DNA from: CAYGZM01 sp964354365
Lineage (GTDB): Bacteria > Planctomycetota > Phycisphaerae > Sedimentisphaerales > Anaerobacaceae
Length of the DNA stretch: 64,000 nucleotides
NCBI GenBank assembly: GCA_964354365.1
Contig: CAYGZM010000005.1
Coordinates: 1 to 64,000 of the forward strand
Direction of reading: 5' to 3'
Shown here: positions 17,720 to 27,587 of the stretch, one piece after another
Layout: every line of letters begins with the position of its first letter
Position numbering within the stretch: the stretch's first letter is position 1
Program-made: the position numbers and the translations under genes
The notes under the pieces: model-generated
The model's database searches: none
Told to the model about the DNA's origin: nothing
What the model saw: the letters and a program-made list of their open reading frames with translations, nothing else

Positions 17720-20700
17720 TCAATATTTACTCATAAGTGCAGTTTCGAGGGTTTGGCGGTCGGTGGCCGGAAGGGTCCTGTTATATTGATAGAATTCGGC
17801 GATTTGGCCCGCAAAGTCGGCCGGGCCCTTGGTCGCGCCGTCGTGGAACTTTGTTGCGCCCTCGACATGCCCAAGTGCACAATCGTCGCTGTGGCCGTAC
17901 AACTGATTGACGCCCTGAACACTGCCGATGCTCGCGCCGTTGACGAATCCTTCAAATGTGCCGGCGCCGGCGTTCAGCACCAATGTCGCCACGTAAGCGG
18001 TGTGGGCGGAAACGGGCGCACTTAGCCCGGTTGGGCCCCATTGTGGCTCGCCCTGGGGGGTGTTCCAGCCGCTGATGTACAGACTGCCGTGGTCGAGATA
18101 GAAGTTGAGGCCGCGGGAACCACCGCCTTGCTCCCAGATCACCTGTCGAGAGGTGATGTCGCTGCCGGTTTTGAAGACGACTATCAGCGTTTTGGCGGGA
18201 TACGGGCCGCCTGTATTGATGTCCGCGCTGTCGGCGACGTCCAGATGTTTATCCGCGCCGAAGAAGTCAACAGCCGGCCAGCCATTGATGGCCGACCAGG
18301 CCCAAACCGGCCTGCTTTCTGCAACGGTCTGCTTGGCGTCGTTGCCGTTGGCTTGATCCTGCCAGTTGCTGACATAAGCCCCAACCGTCTTCACACCAAT
18401 CCCGGCGATCAATTTCATAACCGCCTGGGGACCCGCGTTGGCCAATATCTTGTTGGAAAAAACGGATTCGAAACCATAATTATCTTCGGCGGTGACGGTG
18501 TAGAAGTAATTCAGGCAATTTGTTACGTTGGTATCAGAATACTGCGGTGCGGTCAGAAGTGACTCGTTGATCCGATTATCGTGGCACGGGCTTCCAGCCC
18601 GTGAAAACACGGCCAAGATGGGCGTGCCACATGGGGTGAGCGAACGATATACATTGTAGCCGGCGAGGTCCGCTTCGGTGTTGCCGGTCCAGGAAAGTGA
18701 AATGACATTTGCGCCAGGCTCGGCAGTGAGGCCTTGTGGAGCCGCGGGATATACGCCTGCAAGCCAGTGAGCGGCGGCAATTGTATAGTCCGGGAGGGTG
18801 ACGCTTCCGCCGGCCGTCTGATCGGCGCCGCTGCACCATTCGTTGGAAGGATCACATTCGGCGCTGAGCCACTCAGAGACAAGTATGTCAAGATCGAAAA
18901 TATCCACGTCGCCGTCGCGGTCCAGATCGCCCGGCCTGAAAACAGAGACGTTGATGTCGTCGTAGTATGGGGCGCTGCCGTCGAAGGTTGTGATGCGCAG
19001 GGTGTATTTGCCCCACTGCGAGAAAGTTGCGGTTGTGGCCGTCGCACAGGGGTCGGTGAACGCAACTTCACCCGGACCGTCAAGCTTGGTCCAGCGTGCT
19101 GTTATACCAATTGGGGCGCTGTTGGGGTCGCAGGGGTCGATTAGCGGGAGGCCGTCGTCCGTGATGGCGGCATCGAGCGGCGCTTTGGCTTTAGGATATA
19201 TGCTTTGGTCGGGGCCAGCGTTAACTACGGGCGGGTAGTTGCCGCCTGTAAAGCACCGAACTTTACCGTTCTGCATGGACATATACAACCGGCCGTTTGC
19301 AGCAGCCATACCGTCCCAGACGGGCAGAGACTCCAGGCTATATTGCGCTAAGCTATTGCCGTCCGCGGTATAGACGGCCCAAAGCAGGCCGCCTCTTTGA
19401 TTTTCGAGGGCGGCGTCCTGCTCCTGAAGTTTTGCGGGCATGTTGGCGTCGGTGTTGGGGTCGTTCGGATCTGCGGACCAGTAGTCGAAGGCTTCCTCCT
19501 CGTCAACGACGTCGGGGGCGCCTGCGATGAACAGTATCTTGTCGGCCAACGCCATTGCCTGAGCCAGGATCGGCGGTGACTGCTTGCTCCAGCGGTACTC
19601 GATGCTCTGGGACGCCGGAAACTTCTCCATGCAGAAAATCTCGTATTCCAACGGCGTGGACCACTTGTAGTACACCGGAAGACGTCCAAATCCATAAATG
19701 CGCGAATTGTCGAACGCCATCATTCGACCGGCTGGGGCGAACTTGCCGGCCTGGTAGTAGCCGCCGGCGCCGGAAGCCCAGCTCCTTCCAAATACCCAAT
19801 ACGTCCGGTGCATATACGAGTCATCCAGAAAACCGGTGGGGCTGAAGAGGTGCATCCCCACACCGTATTGCTGCGAGCCCTGCTCAGCATTGTCGCCGGA
19901 ATAAGGAGGAATCTGCTGGCGGTTGCCTTCAAGGTCGAACCTCTGCGACCGCATATATACGTATTCGCCGTCGCTCGACAGTATATCGGGCAGCGCAACG
20001 GGCATGTTGAGCCTTTTGACGTGTATCTGGAGGTTCTCGCCGGAATTCGGGTCTCTATCGTCGAGGGTCTTCTCGGATATCTTCGCACCGGTCACGGGGT
20101 CAAGGCGGATGAATCTCAGGCCGCCGTCGAGAAACATCGATCTGCCTGCGATGCAGTAAACCATATCGTTGAGGACGAGGACGCTTCCGGGCACCGGCCA
20201 GACGGACTCGACCTGCTCGAATGCCGTCATCCGCAGGTCCTGGGGCGCGGCCTGGAATCGCCAGACAAGCTCGCCATCGGAGGCGCGGAGGCAATAAACG
20301 TATCCGTCGGCGCATCCAAAGATGGCCCTTCCCTTGTAGATTGTCGGCGGCGAGTCCACTCGGCCGCCTGCGGTGTAGGTCCAAAGCACAACGCCTGTCG
20401 CTTCATCAAGTGCATAGATTGTGTGATTGTTGACCGAGGCCACATAGACCTTGCCGTATGCAACCACAAGACTGCTCAGTTTGCCTTCAAGCTGTGTTTG
20501 CCAGGAAGGCTTCAAGTCGGCGGGAACGATTGACCGCGTGTATCCGCTGCGGGTGGTCTCGCGGCGGTAAGTCGGCCAGTCCTCGTCGCCCGGCGGCGCC
20601 GAGAGCGGCGTGCCGTAGGCCGGACCTTGTTGGAGACGGTCGGCATCGGGCGTTGCCTGTGGATAAGGCCGGTCCGTATATTCCGGGGCAAGGGCGCCGA

Positions 20701-22465
20701 AGCCATACTGCTTTGACTCGAAGTAGCAGGCGCAGTCATGCGGCGGCGTGTAGAGCAGGCCGTTGCAGGGCATTACGCCGTAGAGACATCCGCCTCGAAC
20801 CCAATGATGAATGGTCCAGTGCGAAGTCCGAAAGTCAACGAATTCGGTGCCGGTTCTTGCGGGCAGAAGATAGTTGACTGTGGCCTTGGACCTGTAGCAC
20901 CTGTGATGGAACCAGTAGGTATCGACGTCGGGCGGGAATTGCTTTTTGATTTCGCCGGTGTGGATATCCCAGCCCGTGAAGATGCCGGAATGACTGCCGG
21001 CGGCAACTGCCCCGACCCAGGCCAGGTCGTCAACGACAAGAAGATCGTACGGACAATTGTGCCCGGTAGGCGGGTGGTTGGAGGTCCACAATGTCTGGCC
21101 GGTTCCGGCTGAGAGCGCCGTCAGAACCTTGTTCGGGTCTCCCCCCTCGAATAGAACAACGTCACCGTAAACCACAAGCGTCGGCCCAAAATTGGGCGGC
21201 ATGGGCGACCACTTCGCCACCGGTGAGGAGGCCCACAACTGCTCCCCGGTATGGCGATTCAGACAGACGATTTTCTCCGCGTCGTGAAAGAAGACGCCAT
21301 TGGCGTCGGCAGCGAGCGTCATTGGAGCCACAGGATATTCTCTTTGCCAGAGCACGACGCCCGTATCAGCCTCAATGGCCGTGACGTACCGGTTGGCCTC
21401 GTCCCAGGGCCACCCGTCGGCGACGTAGGTTTTTGCCTGGCCGACCGCCCTGTGCTTGGGCAAATACTCGTTCCACCTGGTTGCCGGGGGCGTCTTTTTG
21501 ACCATGAGGAACAAAACTCCCTGCGAGAAAATCAGCTCCTCGGCCATCTGCGTATCGAAGTAGGTGCGGACAGTCTCTCCCGTGGCGGCGTCAAGCGCGC
21601 TTACCGGGGTATTGTCCAGTCCGAGGGTGACATAGACCCTCTCTCCGGATGCGACCAGGCGCCGCGGGAGCTGTGCCGGTCCGCTCTTGAAGGGCCAAAG
21701 CTGCGTCATCCAGGCCGATATAGATCGTTCCCAGAGTACTGTTCCATTGAATGCGTCCCGGGCAATGAGCGCCCACCGCGACGGCAACTGAATAGAGGCG
21801 CGGGACCCTTCGTCGATGATATAGAAGATGCGGCCGTTTGCCGAGACACAGGCGCTTGTGCTGGCCATGTGGTCGTGGTGACGCGACCACTTTGGGCTTC
21901 CGACCCATTGAGAACGGCGCGGCGGGCCGACGACGGTATCGTGCGCGACGGCATTGCCGGCGGCATCGTGCAGGTAGTGCGTCCACTCGTCTATTTGGAG
22001 GGGACGCGGCTTGACGATTTTGGTCCAGGCGCCCCTGACATTTATGTATGCTGCGCCGTTGGGGCACAGCACCCGCATAACCTCGTCCATTGGAACTCCG
22101 CCGAGGTTCTCGGAGACGACAAGGTTGACCGAGTTGTCAATGTAAGGCAGGCTGCTTTTGGCCCAGTGGTCGGCGGAGATTCTGCCGTAAAGGCCCAAAC
22201 CTGCAATATGCCGGCGTGCACTTTCTACGTCGGCAAGGTCGGCATCGAGGCCGTGGACGAGATAGCTTTCGCTTTCCCCCAGTGCGGCGGTCAGCTCTCC
22301 ATTGCCACAGCCGATATGGACTATCAGCCCGCCTTTTATGCCGGTTGCGTCCAGGATATCCCGTGCCTGCTGCTGCGGTGTTTCCGCACGAGCCACCGCG
22401 GTCCAAAGACTGCAAGAGGCTGCCAGGAGGCAAACGAATGCGGTAAGGAATCTGCTCTTTATCAT
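17720..22465 (-). CDS. Secreted methyltransferase-like/PQQ-propeller/dockerin/LamG fusion
   Basis: A 1581-residue protein from ATG 22465 with a signal peptide (FLTAFVCLLAASCSLWTAVARA). Residues about 30-190 look like a class I SAM-dependent methyltransferase (motif I VHIGCGNGELT, later VVSENLGGVPMDEV). Then come PQQ-type propeller repeats (ARDAFNGTVLWERS, ALDAATGETVRTYF, ALDEATGVVLWTYTAGG), an Ig/PKD-like segment, a dockerin-like pair (GDLDRDGDVDIFDLDILVSEWL, cited here in two halves: GDLDRDGDVDIF and DLDILVSEWL), a fibronectin type III domain and a C-terminal LamG-like domain. A palindromic repeat (18580-18630) interrupts the Fn3 domain in frame. The exported methyltransferase is odd, since SAM is cytoplasmic; it may be a non-catalytic fold. 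No clear Shine-Dalgarno was seen. Confidence 0.82.
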   Translation of the reverse strand: MIKSRFLTAFVCLLAASCSLWTAVARAETPQQQARDILDATGIKGGLIVHIGCGNGELTAALGESESYLVHGLDADLADVESARRHIAGLGLYGRISADHWAKSSLPYIDNSVNLVVSENLGGVPMDEVMRVLCPNGAAYINVRGAWTKIVKPRPLQIDEWTHYLHDAAGNAVAHDTVVGPPRRSQWVGSPKWSRHHDHMASTSACVSANGRIFYIIDEGSRASIQLPSRWALIARDAFNGTVLWERSISAWMTQLWPFKSGPAQLPRRLVASGERVYVTLGLDNTPVSALDAATGETVRTYFDTQMAEELIFSQGVLFLMVKKTPPATRWNEYLPKHRAVGQAKTYVADGWPWDEANRYVTAIEADTGVVLWQREYPVAPMTLAADANGVFFHDAEKIVCLNRHTGEQLWASSPVAKWSPMPPNFGPTLVVYGDVVLFEGGDPNKVLTALSAGTGQTLWTSNHPPTGHNCPYDLLVVDDLAWVGAVAAGSHSGIFTGWDIHTGEIKKQFPPDVDTYWFHHRCYRSKATVNYLLPARTGTEFVDFRTSHWTIHHWVRGGCLYGVMPCNGLLYTPPHDCACYFESKQYGFGALAPEYTDRPYPQATPDADRLQQGPAYGTPLSAPPGDEDWPTYRRETTRSGYTRSIVPADLKPSWQTQLEGKLSSLVVAYGKVYVASVNNHTIYALDEATGVVLWTYTAGGRVDSPPTIYKGRAIFGCADGYVYCLRASDGELVWRFQAAPQDLRMTAFEQVESVWPVPGSVLVLNDMVYCIAGRSMFLDGGLRFIRLDPVTGAKISEKTLDDRDPNSGENLQIHVKRLNMPVALPDILSSDGEYVYMRSQRFDLEGNRQQIPPYSGDNAEQGSQQYGVGMHLFSPTGFLDDSYMHRTYWVFGRSWASGAGGYYQAGKFAPAGRMMAFDNSRIYGFGRLPVYYKWSTPLEYEIFCMEKFPASQSIEYRWSKQSPPILAQAMALADKILFIAGAPDVVDEEEAFDYWSADPNDPNTDANMPAKLQEQDAALENQRGGLLWAVYTADGNSLAQYSLESLPVWDGMAAANGRLYMSMQNGKVRCFTGGNYPPVVNAGPDQSIYPKAKAPLDAAITDDGLPLIDPCDPNSAPIGITARWTKLDGPGEVAFTDPCATATTATFSQWGKYTLRITTFDGSAPYYDDINVSVFRPGDLDRDGDVDIFDLDILVSEWLSAECDPSNEWCSGADQTAGGSVTLPDYTIAAAHWLAGVYPAAPQGLTAEPGANVISLSWTGNTEADLAGYNVYRSLTPCGTPILAVFSRAGSPCHDNRINESLLTAPQYSDTNVTNCLNYFYTVTAEDNYGFESVFSNKILANAGPQAVMKLIAGIGVKTVGAYVSNWQDQANGNDAKQTVAESRPVWAWSAINGWPAVDFFGADKHLDVADSADINTGGPYPAKTLIVVFKTGSDITSRQVIWEQGGGSRGLNFYLDHGSLYISGWNTPQGEPQWGPTGLSAPVSAHTAYVATLVLNAGAGTFEGFVNGASIGSVQGVNQLYGHSDDCALGHVEGATKFHDGATKGPADFAGQIAEFYQYNRTLPATDRQTLETALMSKY
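18580..18630. repeat. GTGGCACGGGC palindromic repeat in frame within the Fn3 domain
   Basis: The stretch starts CGTGGCACGGGC, contains the hairpin CGGGCTTCCAGCCCG and ends GGCGTGCCAC. Elements with the same ends lie between genes at 61047 and 63699. In the protein it adds about 20 residues (CGTPILAVFSRAGSPCHD) between NVYRS and RINESLL, which are contiguous in ordinary Fn3 domains of this type. Confidence 0.8.
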
Positions 22466-22570
22466 AATCAGCTTGGTGCATAAAAAGACCGGGGCCTGTG
22501 CCACATCGGCATTGGCCCCGGGTTTCTGCTAAACCATTATCGGCCTTTTGATATCAGCCTTTCACATCTA

Positions 22571-25500
22571 CTACGGCCACAGCTCCTCATCAAGGAACCT
22601 GTCAAGCAGGTTAGCATAGTCCGCGAAGTTCACGAGGTCGTCCCCTGTCAGGTCGGGTAGCAACCCGCCGAACGAGGAATCGCAGACGCTGTTGAATTGC
22701 GCTGTGGTGTAAATACCGGGGTTGTTGTCGTGCGATGTCACGGCCAGGCCGATATAGACCGTTTCCGGCATCGGAATAGTCACCGTCCGGCCTTCCTGCA
22801 CCCACTCGCCGTTCGCATAAACAAAACCGCTGAAATTATCCCCAGTCCTGACGAGCCGGACACAGACAGGCGTTAATACCTGTACGCTGTCGCCGACTGC
22901 GTGCGAGGATGACGAGACCTGGTCGGTAACCGGACGCCACTGGAACGCGTCGCCGCCGCCAAGGGTGCCGGCTCCGCCTGCGGACATCAACATCATCACG
23001 TTGCGAGAACCGGGAGTAAGCGTCTCGCGGATCATCACACCGACCTTCTGCCAGACGTTCGTGCTTGTTCCACCTATGCTCACCACGTTGACGGTCATCT
23101 GCCCGTCGCCGACCAATGGCTTAAAAACGTAGTGGAACGCATCGGCCGTGCCCCATATATCGGCGCCGGAACCCGTGATACTGTAACTGCCGTCGCCGTT
23201 GTCGATGAAACCGCCGGCAGTGGCCGTACTGCCGATGTCGTTGTTGTCCCACGTGGAGGATGGGGCCCACGCAACCTCGGCCTCCTTTCCAAGAAGCCAC
23301 TGGTCCGCCATTCGTTCAATCTCTTTATAATCAACTTTGCAGTCGCCAACGTAATCGAATTTGGCGAAATCGGCAGAACGACGCGCTACAACGCACCTGG
23401 GAACGTACAGCCTTACGTCGTCGATGTAAAGCGTGCCCGTGCCGCCGGGTGAACCCGAACCTTCGGTGCCGATGCCGATAGTCAAGCTCTTGACATTGGT
23501 TTCATCCACGCCGGCGAATTCGCTGAGGGCAACAATCCATTCGTGCCACGCCCCGTCATTCATATCCGTCGTGTCTTCATCGGCATAAGTGCCGTAGTTC
23601 ACCTTGGACTTGGCGCCCGTGCCGTCAGTCAACTGTATCCACATCGGCGCCAGCACGCTGTTCGGCTCGCCGTAGAACCGCAGCGACAGCGCCTTGGCGC
23701 CGCCCACAGTCCAGTCCGAGCCGATTGCAGACGGCAAATCAGCGGCCTGCACCTCGATCTTCGAATAATAGGCCCTGGCCTCAACCGGATTTGGCGAGCA
23801 GGGGAGAGTGACCGTCCCGTCATTGTCATAGACATACCGCATAGCCTGGGGACTGCCCGAGACGCCTGTAGTCAGGAGGCTCAAGGCGGATCCTGTCCCG
23901 TTGCCGCCTGTGCAGCTTGCATCGCCGATTCCATCCTTCCACGTCAGGAATATCCAGTCGGTGCTCTCATCGTAGCTCTCCATATCGTCGAGGACAATAT
24001 GGTCGGCGACGGTAAAGCTCCAGGGCTTCCCGGGGTTCACGCCGCCGGGCGCCGCAGCATTGACCTCATCCACCGCCCAGTAGTACGTCCTGCCCAGGTC
24101 GAGAGGGCTGGGGGTGTAGTTATTGGGCGTCTGCGGTTGAGGCGGAGTGGTGACCAGAGCCATATTTGCCTGGTCATCGGCGCCGAAGTACACATAGTGC
24201 CCGTTGGCCGGCGGCGCATAATCACCCGGCTTCCAGCTAAGAATGGGTGTCCTCGATACGCCTGAGACGCCGTCGCCCGGATTCGGACTCCACACCCTTG
24301 CCAGATCGCCGCGCATCACCTTGACGATTTCAGGATCGCTCAACTCCCTGTTGTAGATGCGGACATCGTCAATGGCGCCGTCGAACCAGTTACCTACGTT
24401 TCTGTTCATGCCTACAGCGTATTGGTTGAAGGCATAATCGGTGACGACCGTGCTGTTGCTGTCAACGAAAGCGCCGTTATAGAACAGCGACGTACGCGCG
24501 CCGTCAAAGGTCACAGCAATATGGACCCAGCCAGTGGCAACAGGGCCGAACAACTTGTCAAAGTCGCCGTGGTATCTGTAATTCCCCGGGTCGGTCCCAT
24601 CCACGTCAAGCTGGAAACCCTTGTTGTTGGGCGTATGGTTGCTGAACACGCTGTTGTATTGGGCTTGCCCCGTGGTATCCGCCTTGGCCCACAGTGTCAC
24701 GGTGTAAGCAAGCATATCCTTTTCGGGGAAGGAATAGGCAGCGTAATCATCGACGCCGTCAAGTTGGATCGCCTGGCCGTCAAAGCCGGCGGAGTAAGTC
24801 GGGCCGCCCAATTCGGCCAGGTCGCGCCCGTAGCCGGATGAATCGGTCGCGTCCCCGTCGAGCTTGTACCACGCAAGAAGGTTGGGATCGACAACAAGGG
24901 CTGGATTATAAATAGCCTTGAAGCGCCAGACCCAGCCTCTCTTTTGCACACCGCCTGCGCCGACTCCGTCGATACGCCAGTAGTAGTAATTGTAGTAATT
25001 GAGGGTGGGCGTGTACTCGTTGATCCCCGTAAGCGTAGCGGTCGGAACCGTCCCGGTATTTACGTCGTCGAAGCTGGTGCTGAAATATACGTTGTGCTTG
25101 GTGTAAGAGCTGCCGGTAGCCGGGTCGGTGCCTGCGCTCCAGGTGAGCTTTGTGCCAAGGGGCACATCTACAATGCCGTCAACCGGGCTGTTGTTGTAGG
25201 CCCTTGCCGGATCCATCAGGTGTTGAATCTCGGGACCCGACAACACGCGGTCATACAGCCGGACCTCGTCTATCGACCCCTCGAAAAACCTGTCGTCTGG
25301 CGACGCAGTACCGCGGACGCCTATTCTGAAATCCTCGCCGGCAACCATATCAAACACTGTGTCTATGTCTGTCGATGGTATCGTGTCGTCGCGTCCGTCC
25401 AGGTAAAGCTTGACATCCGGATACGTGGCGGTGGCGCCCGCTATTATCGTCAGCGCGACGTGATGCCACTGGCCGTCGTTCATCACCGTGTTGGCCTGTA

Positions 25501-27148
25501 CGTTGCCGCCGCCGTGCTCACAACGGAGCCTGCCCAGATCAACGCGGAAGTCAACCCTTTGCCCGTTGGTCTGAACGCCCCAATTAACTATGTTGCCGGT
25601 ATCCACGGCTGAAGTCTTGACCCACGCAGTCACGGTAAGCGGCCGCTGCCCGATAATGCCCTTGTAGCCGTCCATGCCGATGTAATCATTCTCGCCGTCG
25701 AACTCTACGGCCTGATCTTTGTATCCGGCCGCATAGCGCGCGCCGTTACGCAGCCTGCCATAGTGGTCATAGCCGGAATCGTCGATGGCGATAACACCAA
25801 AATCGGGGTCGTCTAACTTCCAGTAGCCGACAAGATTAGGGTCAAGAATCGGCTTGGTGCCCCTTGTCGTGAAGCCCCAGACCGGGCCTGTGACCACCGT
25901 CATATCGGCCTTGATGGTGTCGATCCGCCAGTAGTATGTGCTTTCCATAGCGAGGGTGCCGGGAGGGTCATACGTGGTCGCGGCCTGCTGCGGCCCGCCC
26001 GTCGCCGAATTAACATCGGCGAAACTGGTCCCGAAATATACCACGTTCAGAATCCCGCCCATGCCAATCTTCCACTCGAGCATTACATCGGGGTCAATGA
26101 ATTTCGCCCCGTCGGGCGGGAAGGGGTCCCAGGAGGTATTTTCGGGGACGGTGAAGCTGAAGACCGCGCTGCTCCATCGGCCGACCGGATGCACATCATT
26201 GACCGCATCGACCTTCCAGTAATAGACCTTGCCCAGGTCCAGGCCTCCAACACCATAGAAGTCATTGCTGGTCCTGCCCTTTGATGTCCCGCCCGTTCCG
26301 GAGTTTACGTCCTCGAAATCCTCGCCGAAGAACACCTCGCTGCCATTCACCGCGGCGGCGTACAATCCCGGCTTCCACGTCACCACTACGCCCGTGCTGG
26401 TAAGTGTGGCCTCGTCGGCGGGCGTGAGCAAGAAGGCTTCCCACCTCTTGGACAGCGTGTATATCTCAGCCGCCGAGACCTCCCGGTCATACATTCGGAC
26501 ATCGTCAAGATCCCCGGTGAGAAATCTCTCTGTCGTATGGGCGCGGCGACCCATTGCCACATTGAATCCCTCGTCCTTGATATTGGTAATACTGGCATCG
26601 CCTGTGGCGGTGTCGGTGTCATCCGCTCCATCCAGCCAGAGGCTTGTAGCCGGATCGTCCAGAGCGCTGTTCTGCTTGTGTGTCACCGCAACCTGGTGCC
26701 ATTCTCCGTCGTTCAGGAGGGTTTTGCCGTTGAGATTGCCGGCTCCATGCTCGACGCGGAGCCTGCCTGCTTCGAGGCGGAACTCTATTCTGTCCTCGTT
26801 GCTACTGGTGGCATCGCCGCCCCAAGCCACAATATCGCGGGCGCCACCCTGGGTGGTCCTGACCCACGCCGATACAGTAAATGCGCTTGTCCCGAGTACA
26901 CCCTTGTAGCCCGTTATGCTGACGTAGTCGGGGTTGCCGTTGAGGTCAAGTCCCTGGCCGAATACGCCGGGGATATATGCCGGGGCGCCGTTGAGCGTGC
27001 CGTTCCGCCCATTGCCGGAGCTGTCGTTGGGGTTGCCCTCGAACTCCAGCCACAATTGCAGGCTCGGATCCGCAGCCCTGGCCGGGCCGGCCCAGAACAG
27101 GCCGATTGCGAAAATAAGTAACATCAAGTAAGCAAGTTTGTTCCACAT
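22571..27148 (-). CDS. Giant secreted protein with three LamG domains and dockerin-like repeats
   Basis: A 1525-residue protein. ATG 27148 has an excellent AAGGAGGG upstream and gives a signal peptide (LAYLMLLIFAIGLFWAGPARA). Three LamG/concanavalin-like domains are recognisable by LQLWLEFEGNPNDSSGNGR, LVGYWKLDDPDF...DDSGYDHYG and LAWYKLDGDATDSSGYGRD, each followed by a WVRT/WVKT/WAKAD strand and a DDVRMYDRE-type ending. Fn3-like linkers (YYWKVDAVND, YYWRIDG) separate them. A carbohydrate-binding-like DDMESYDE domain follows, then dockerin-like helices (YVGDCKVDYKEIERMADQWLL in part) and a C-terminal DLTGDDLVNFADYANLLDRFL. No catalytic domain is evident; it is probably an adhesive or substrate-binding surface protein. 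Confidence 0.85.
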   Translation of the reverse strand: MWNKLAYLMLLIFAIGLFWAGPARAADPSLQLWLEFEGNPNDSSGNGRNGTLNGAPAYIPGVFGQGLDLNGNPDYVSITGYKGVLGTSAFTVSAWVRTTQGGARDIVAWGGDATSSNEDRIEFRLEAGRLRVEHGAGNLNGKTLLNDGEWHQVAVTHKQNSALDDPATSLWLDGADDTDTATGDASITNIKDEGFNVAMGRRAHTTERFLTGDLDDVRMYDREVSAAEIYTLSKRWEAFLLTPADEATLTSTGVVVTWKPGLYAAAVNGSEVFFGEDFEDVNSGTGGTSKGRTSNDFYGVGGLDLGKVYYWKVDAVNDVHPVGRWSSAVFSFTVPENTSWDPFPPDGAKFIDPDVMLEWKIGMGGILNVVYFGTSFADVNSATGGPQQAATTYDPPGTLAMESTYYWRIDTIKADMTVVTGPVWGFTTRGTKPILDPNLVGYWKLDDPDFGVIAIDDSGYDHYGRLRNGARYAAGYKDQAVEFDGENDYIGMDGYKGIIGQRPLTVTAWVKTSAVDTGNIVNWGVQTNGQRVDFRVDLGRLRCEHGGGNVQANTVMNDGQWHHVALTIIAGATATYPDVKLYLDGRDDTIPSTDIDTVFDMVAGEDFRIGVRGTASPDDRFFEGSIDEVRLYDRVLSGPEIQHLMDPARAYNNSPVDGIVDVPLGTKLTWSAGTDPATGSSYTKHNVYFSTSFDDVNTGTVPTATLTGINEYTPTLNYYNYYYWRIDGVGAGGVQKRGWVWRFKAIYNPALVVDPNLLAWYKLDGDATDSSGYGRDLAELGGPTYSAGFDGQAIQLDGVDDYAAYSFPEKDMLAYTVTLWAKADTTGQAQYNSVFSNHTPNNKGFQLDVDGTDPGNYRYHGDFDKLFGPVATGWVHIAVTFDGARTSLFYNGAFVDSNSTVVTDYAFNQYAVGMNRNVGNWFDGAIDDVRIYNRELSDPEIVKVMRGDLARVWSPNPGDGVSGVSRTPILSWKPGDYAPPANGHYVYFGADDQANMALVTTPPQPQTPNNYTPSPLDLGRTYYWAVDEVNAAAPGGVNPGKPWSFTVADHIVLDDMESYDESTDWIFLTWKDGIGDASCTGGNGTGSALSLLTTGVSGSPQAMRYVYDNDGTVTLPCSPNPVEARAYYSKIEVQAADLPSAIGSDWTVGGAKALSLRFYGEPNSVLAPMWIQLTDGTGAKSKVNYGTYADEDTTDMNDGAWHEWIVALSEFAGVDETNVKSLTIGIGTEGSGSPGGTGTLYIDDVRLYVPRCVVARRSADFAKFDYVGDCKVDYKEIERMADQWLLGKEAEVAWAPSSTWDNNDIGSTATAGGFIDNGDGSYSITGSGADIWGTADAFHYVFKPLVGDGQMTVNVVSIGGTSTNVWQKVGVMIRETLTPGSRNVMMLMSAGGAGTLGGGDAFQWRPVTDQVSSSSHAVGDSVQVLTPVCVRLVRTGDNFSGFVYANGEWVQEGRTVTIPMPETVYIGLAVTSHDNNPGIYTTAQFNSVCDSSFGGLLPDLTGDDLVNFADYANLLDRFLDEELWP

Positions 27149-27400
27149 AATAGCCCTCCTTTCGACTATTAAAGCAACAATTTCTCTGTGCTTCAGCCAC
27201 TCACTGAAGCTACTACCGCTCTGATAAGGCTTATGTGTCATCCTGACCACCATGCCCACTCTTTAATAAAAGTCCAACAAAACGATCAACAAAAGCCCCC
27301 ACCGCTTCTCGGATTCTGTATCTGACTGCCACAGTTTCCCGGACTTGGCTCGACCTCCTTTCCTGCCGTGTCCCGATAGAGCTTTTAGTTGAAATCTATC

Positions 27401-27587
27401 TACTCAAACTGACCAATTTTCAAGAAAACGGTACGATAAGTCCTTATGCGACAGCAATATAGCACAGTGTGTCATTCCCGCCCCGCATCGGGGTGCGGGG
27501 TAAACTCCAGCGGGAATCCACTCACCCGCCACACTACTGGATACCTGCTTTCGCAGGTATGACAAGGCGAACCGGCCAGTTTGAGTA
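27401..27587. repeat. 187-nt MITE-like element with 14-nt terminal inverted repeats
   Basis: The ends are TACTCAAACTGACC (27401-27414) and GGCCAGTTTGAGTA (27574-27587), complementary at 13 of 14 positions. Inside lies a smaller repeat from TGTCATTCCCGC (about 27471) to GGTATGACA (about 27563) with GC-rich hairpins. It contains no credible gene. Partial relatives occur at 32686 and 42079. The rest of the 27149-28132 gap shows nothing I can identify beyond the leader of the LamG gene and a GC-rich stretch near 27840-27910. Confidence 0.65.

Noticed and set aside
21251..22483. A 410-residue open frame antisense to the 1581-residue gene
   Set aside because: It mirrors the codon structure of the GC-rich sense gene, lacks a ribosome-binding site and has no recognisable domain. 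Similar antisense frames at 19808-20533 and 26265-27131 were rejected for the same reason.
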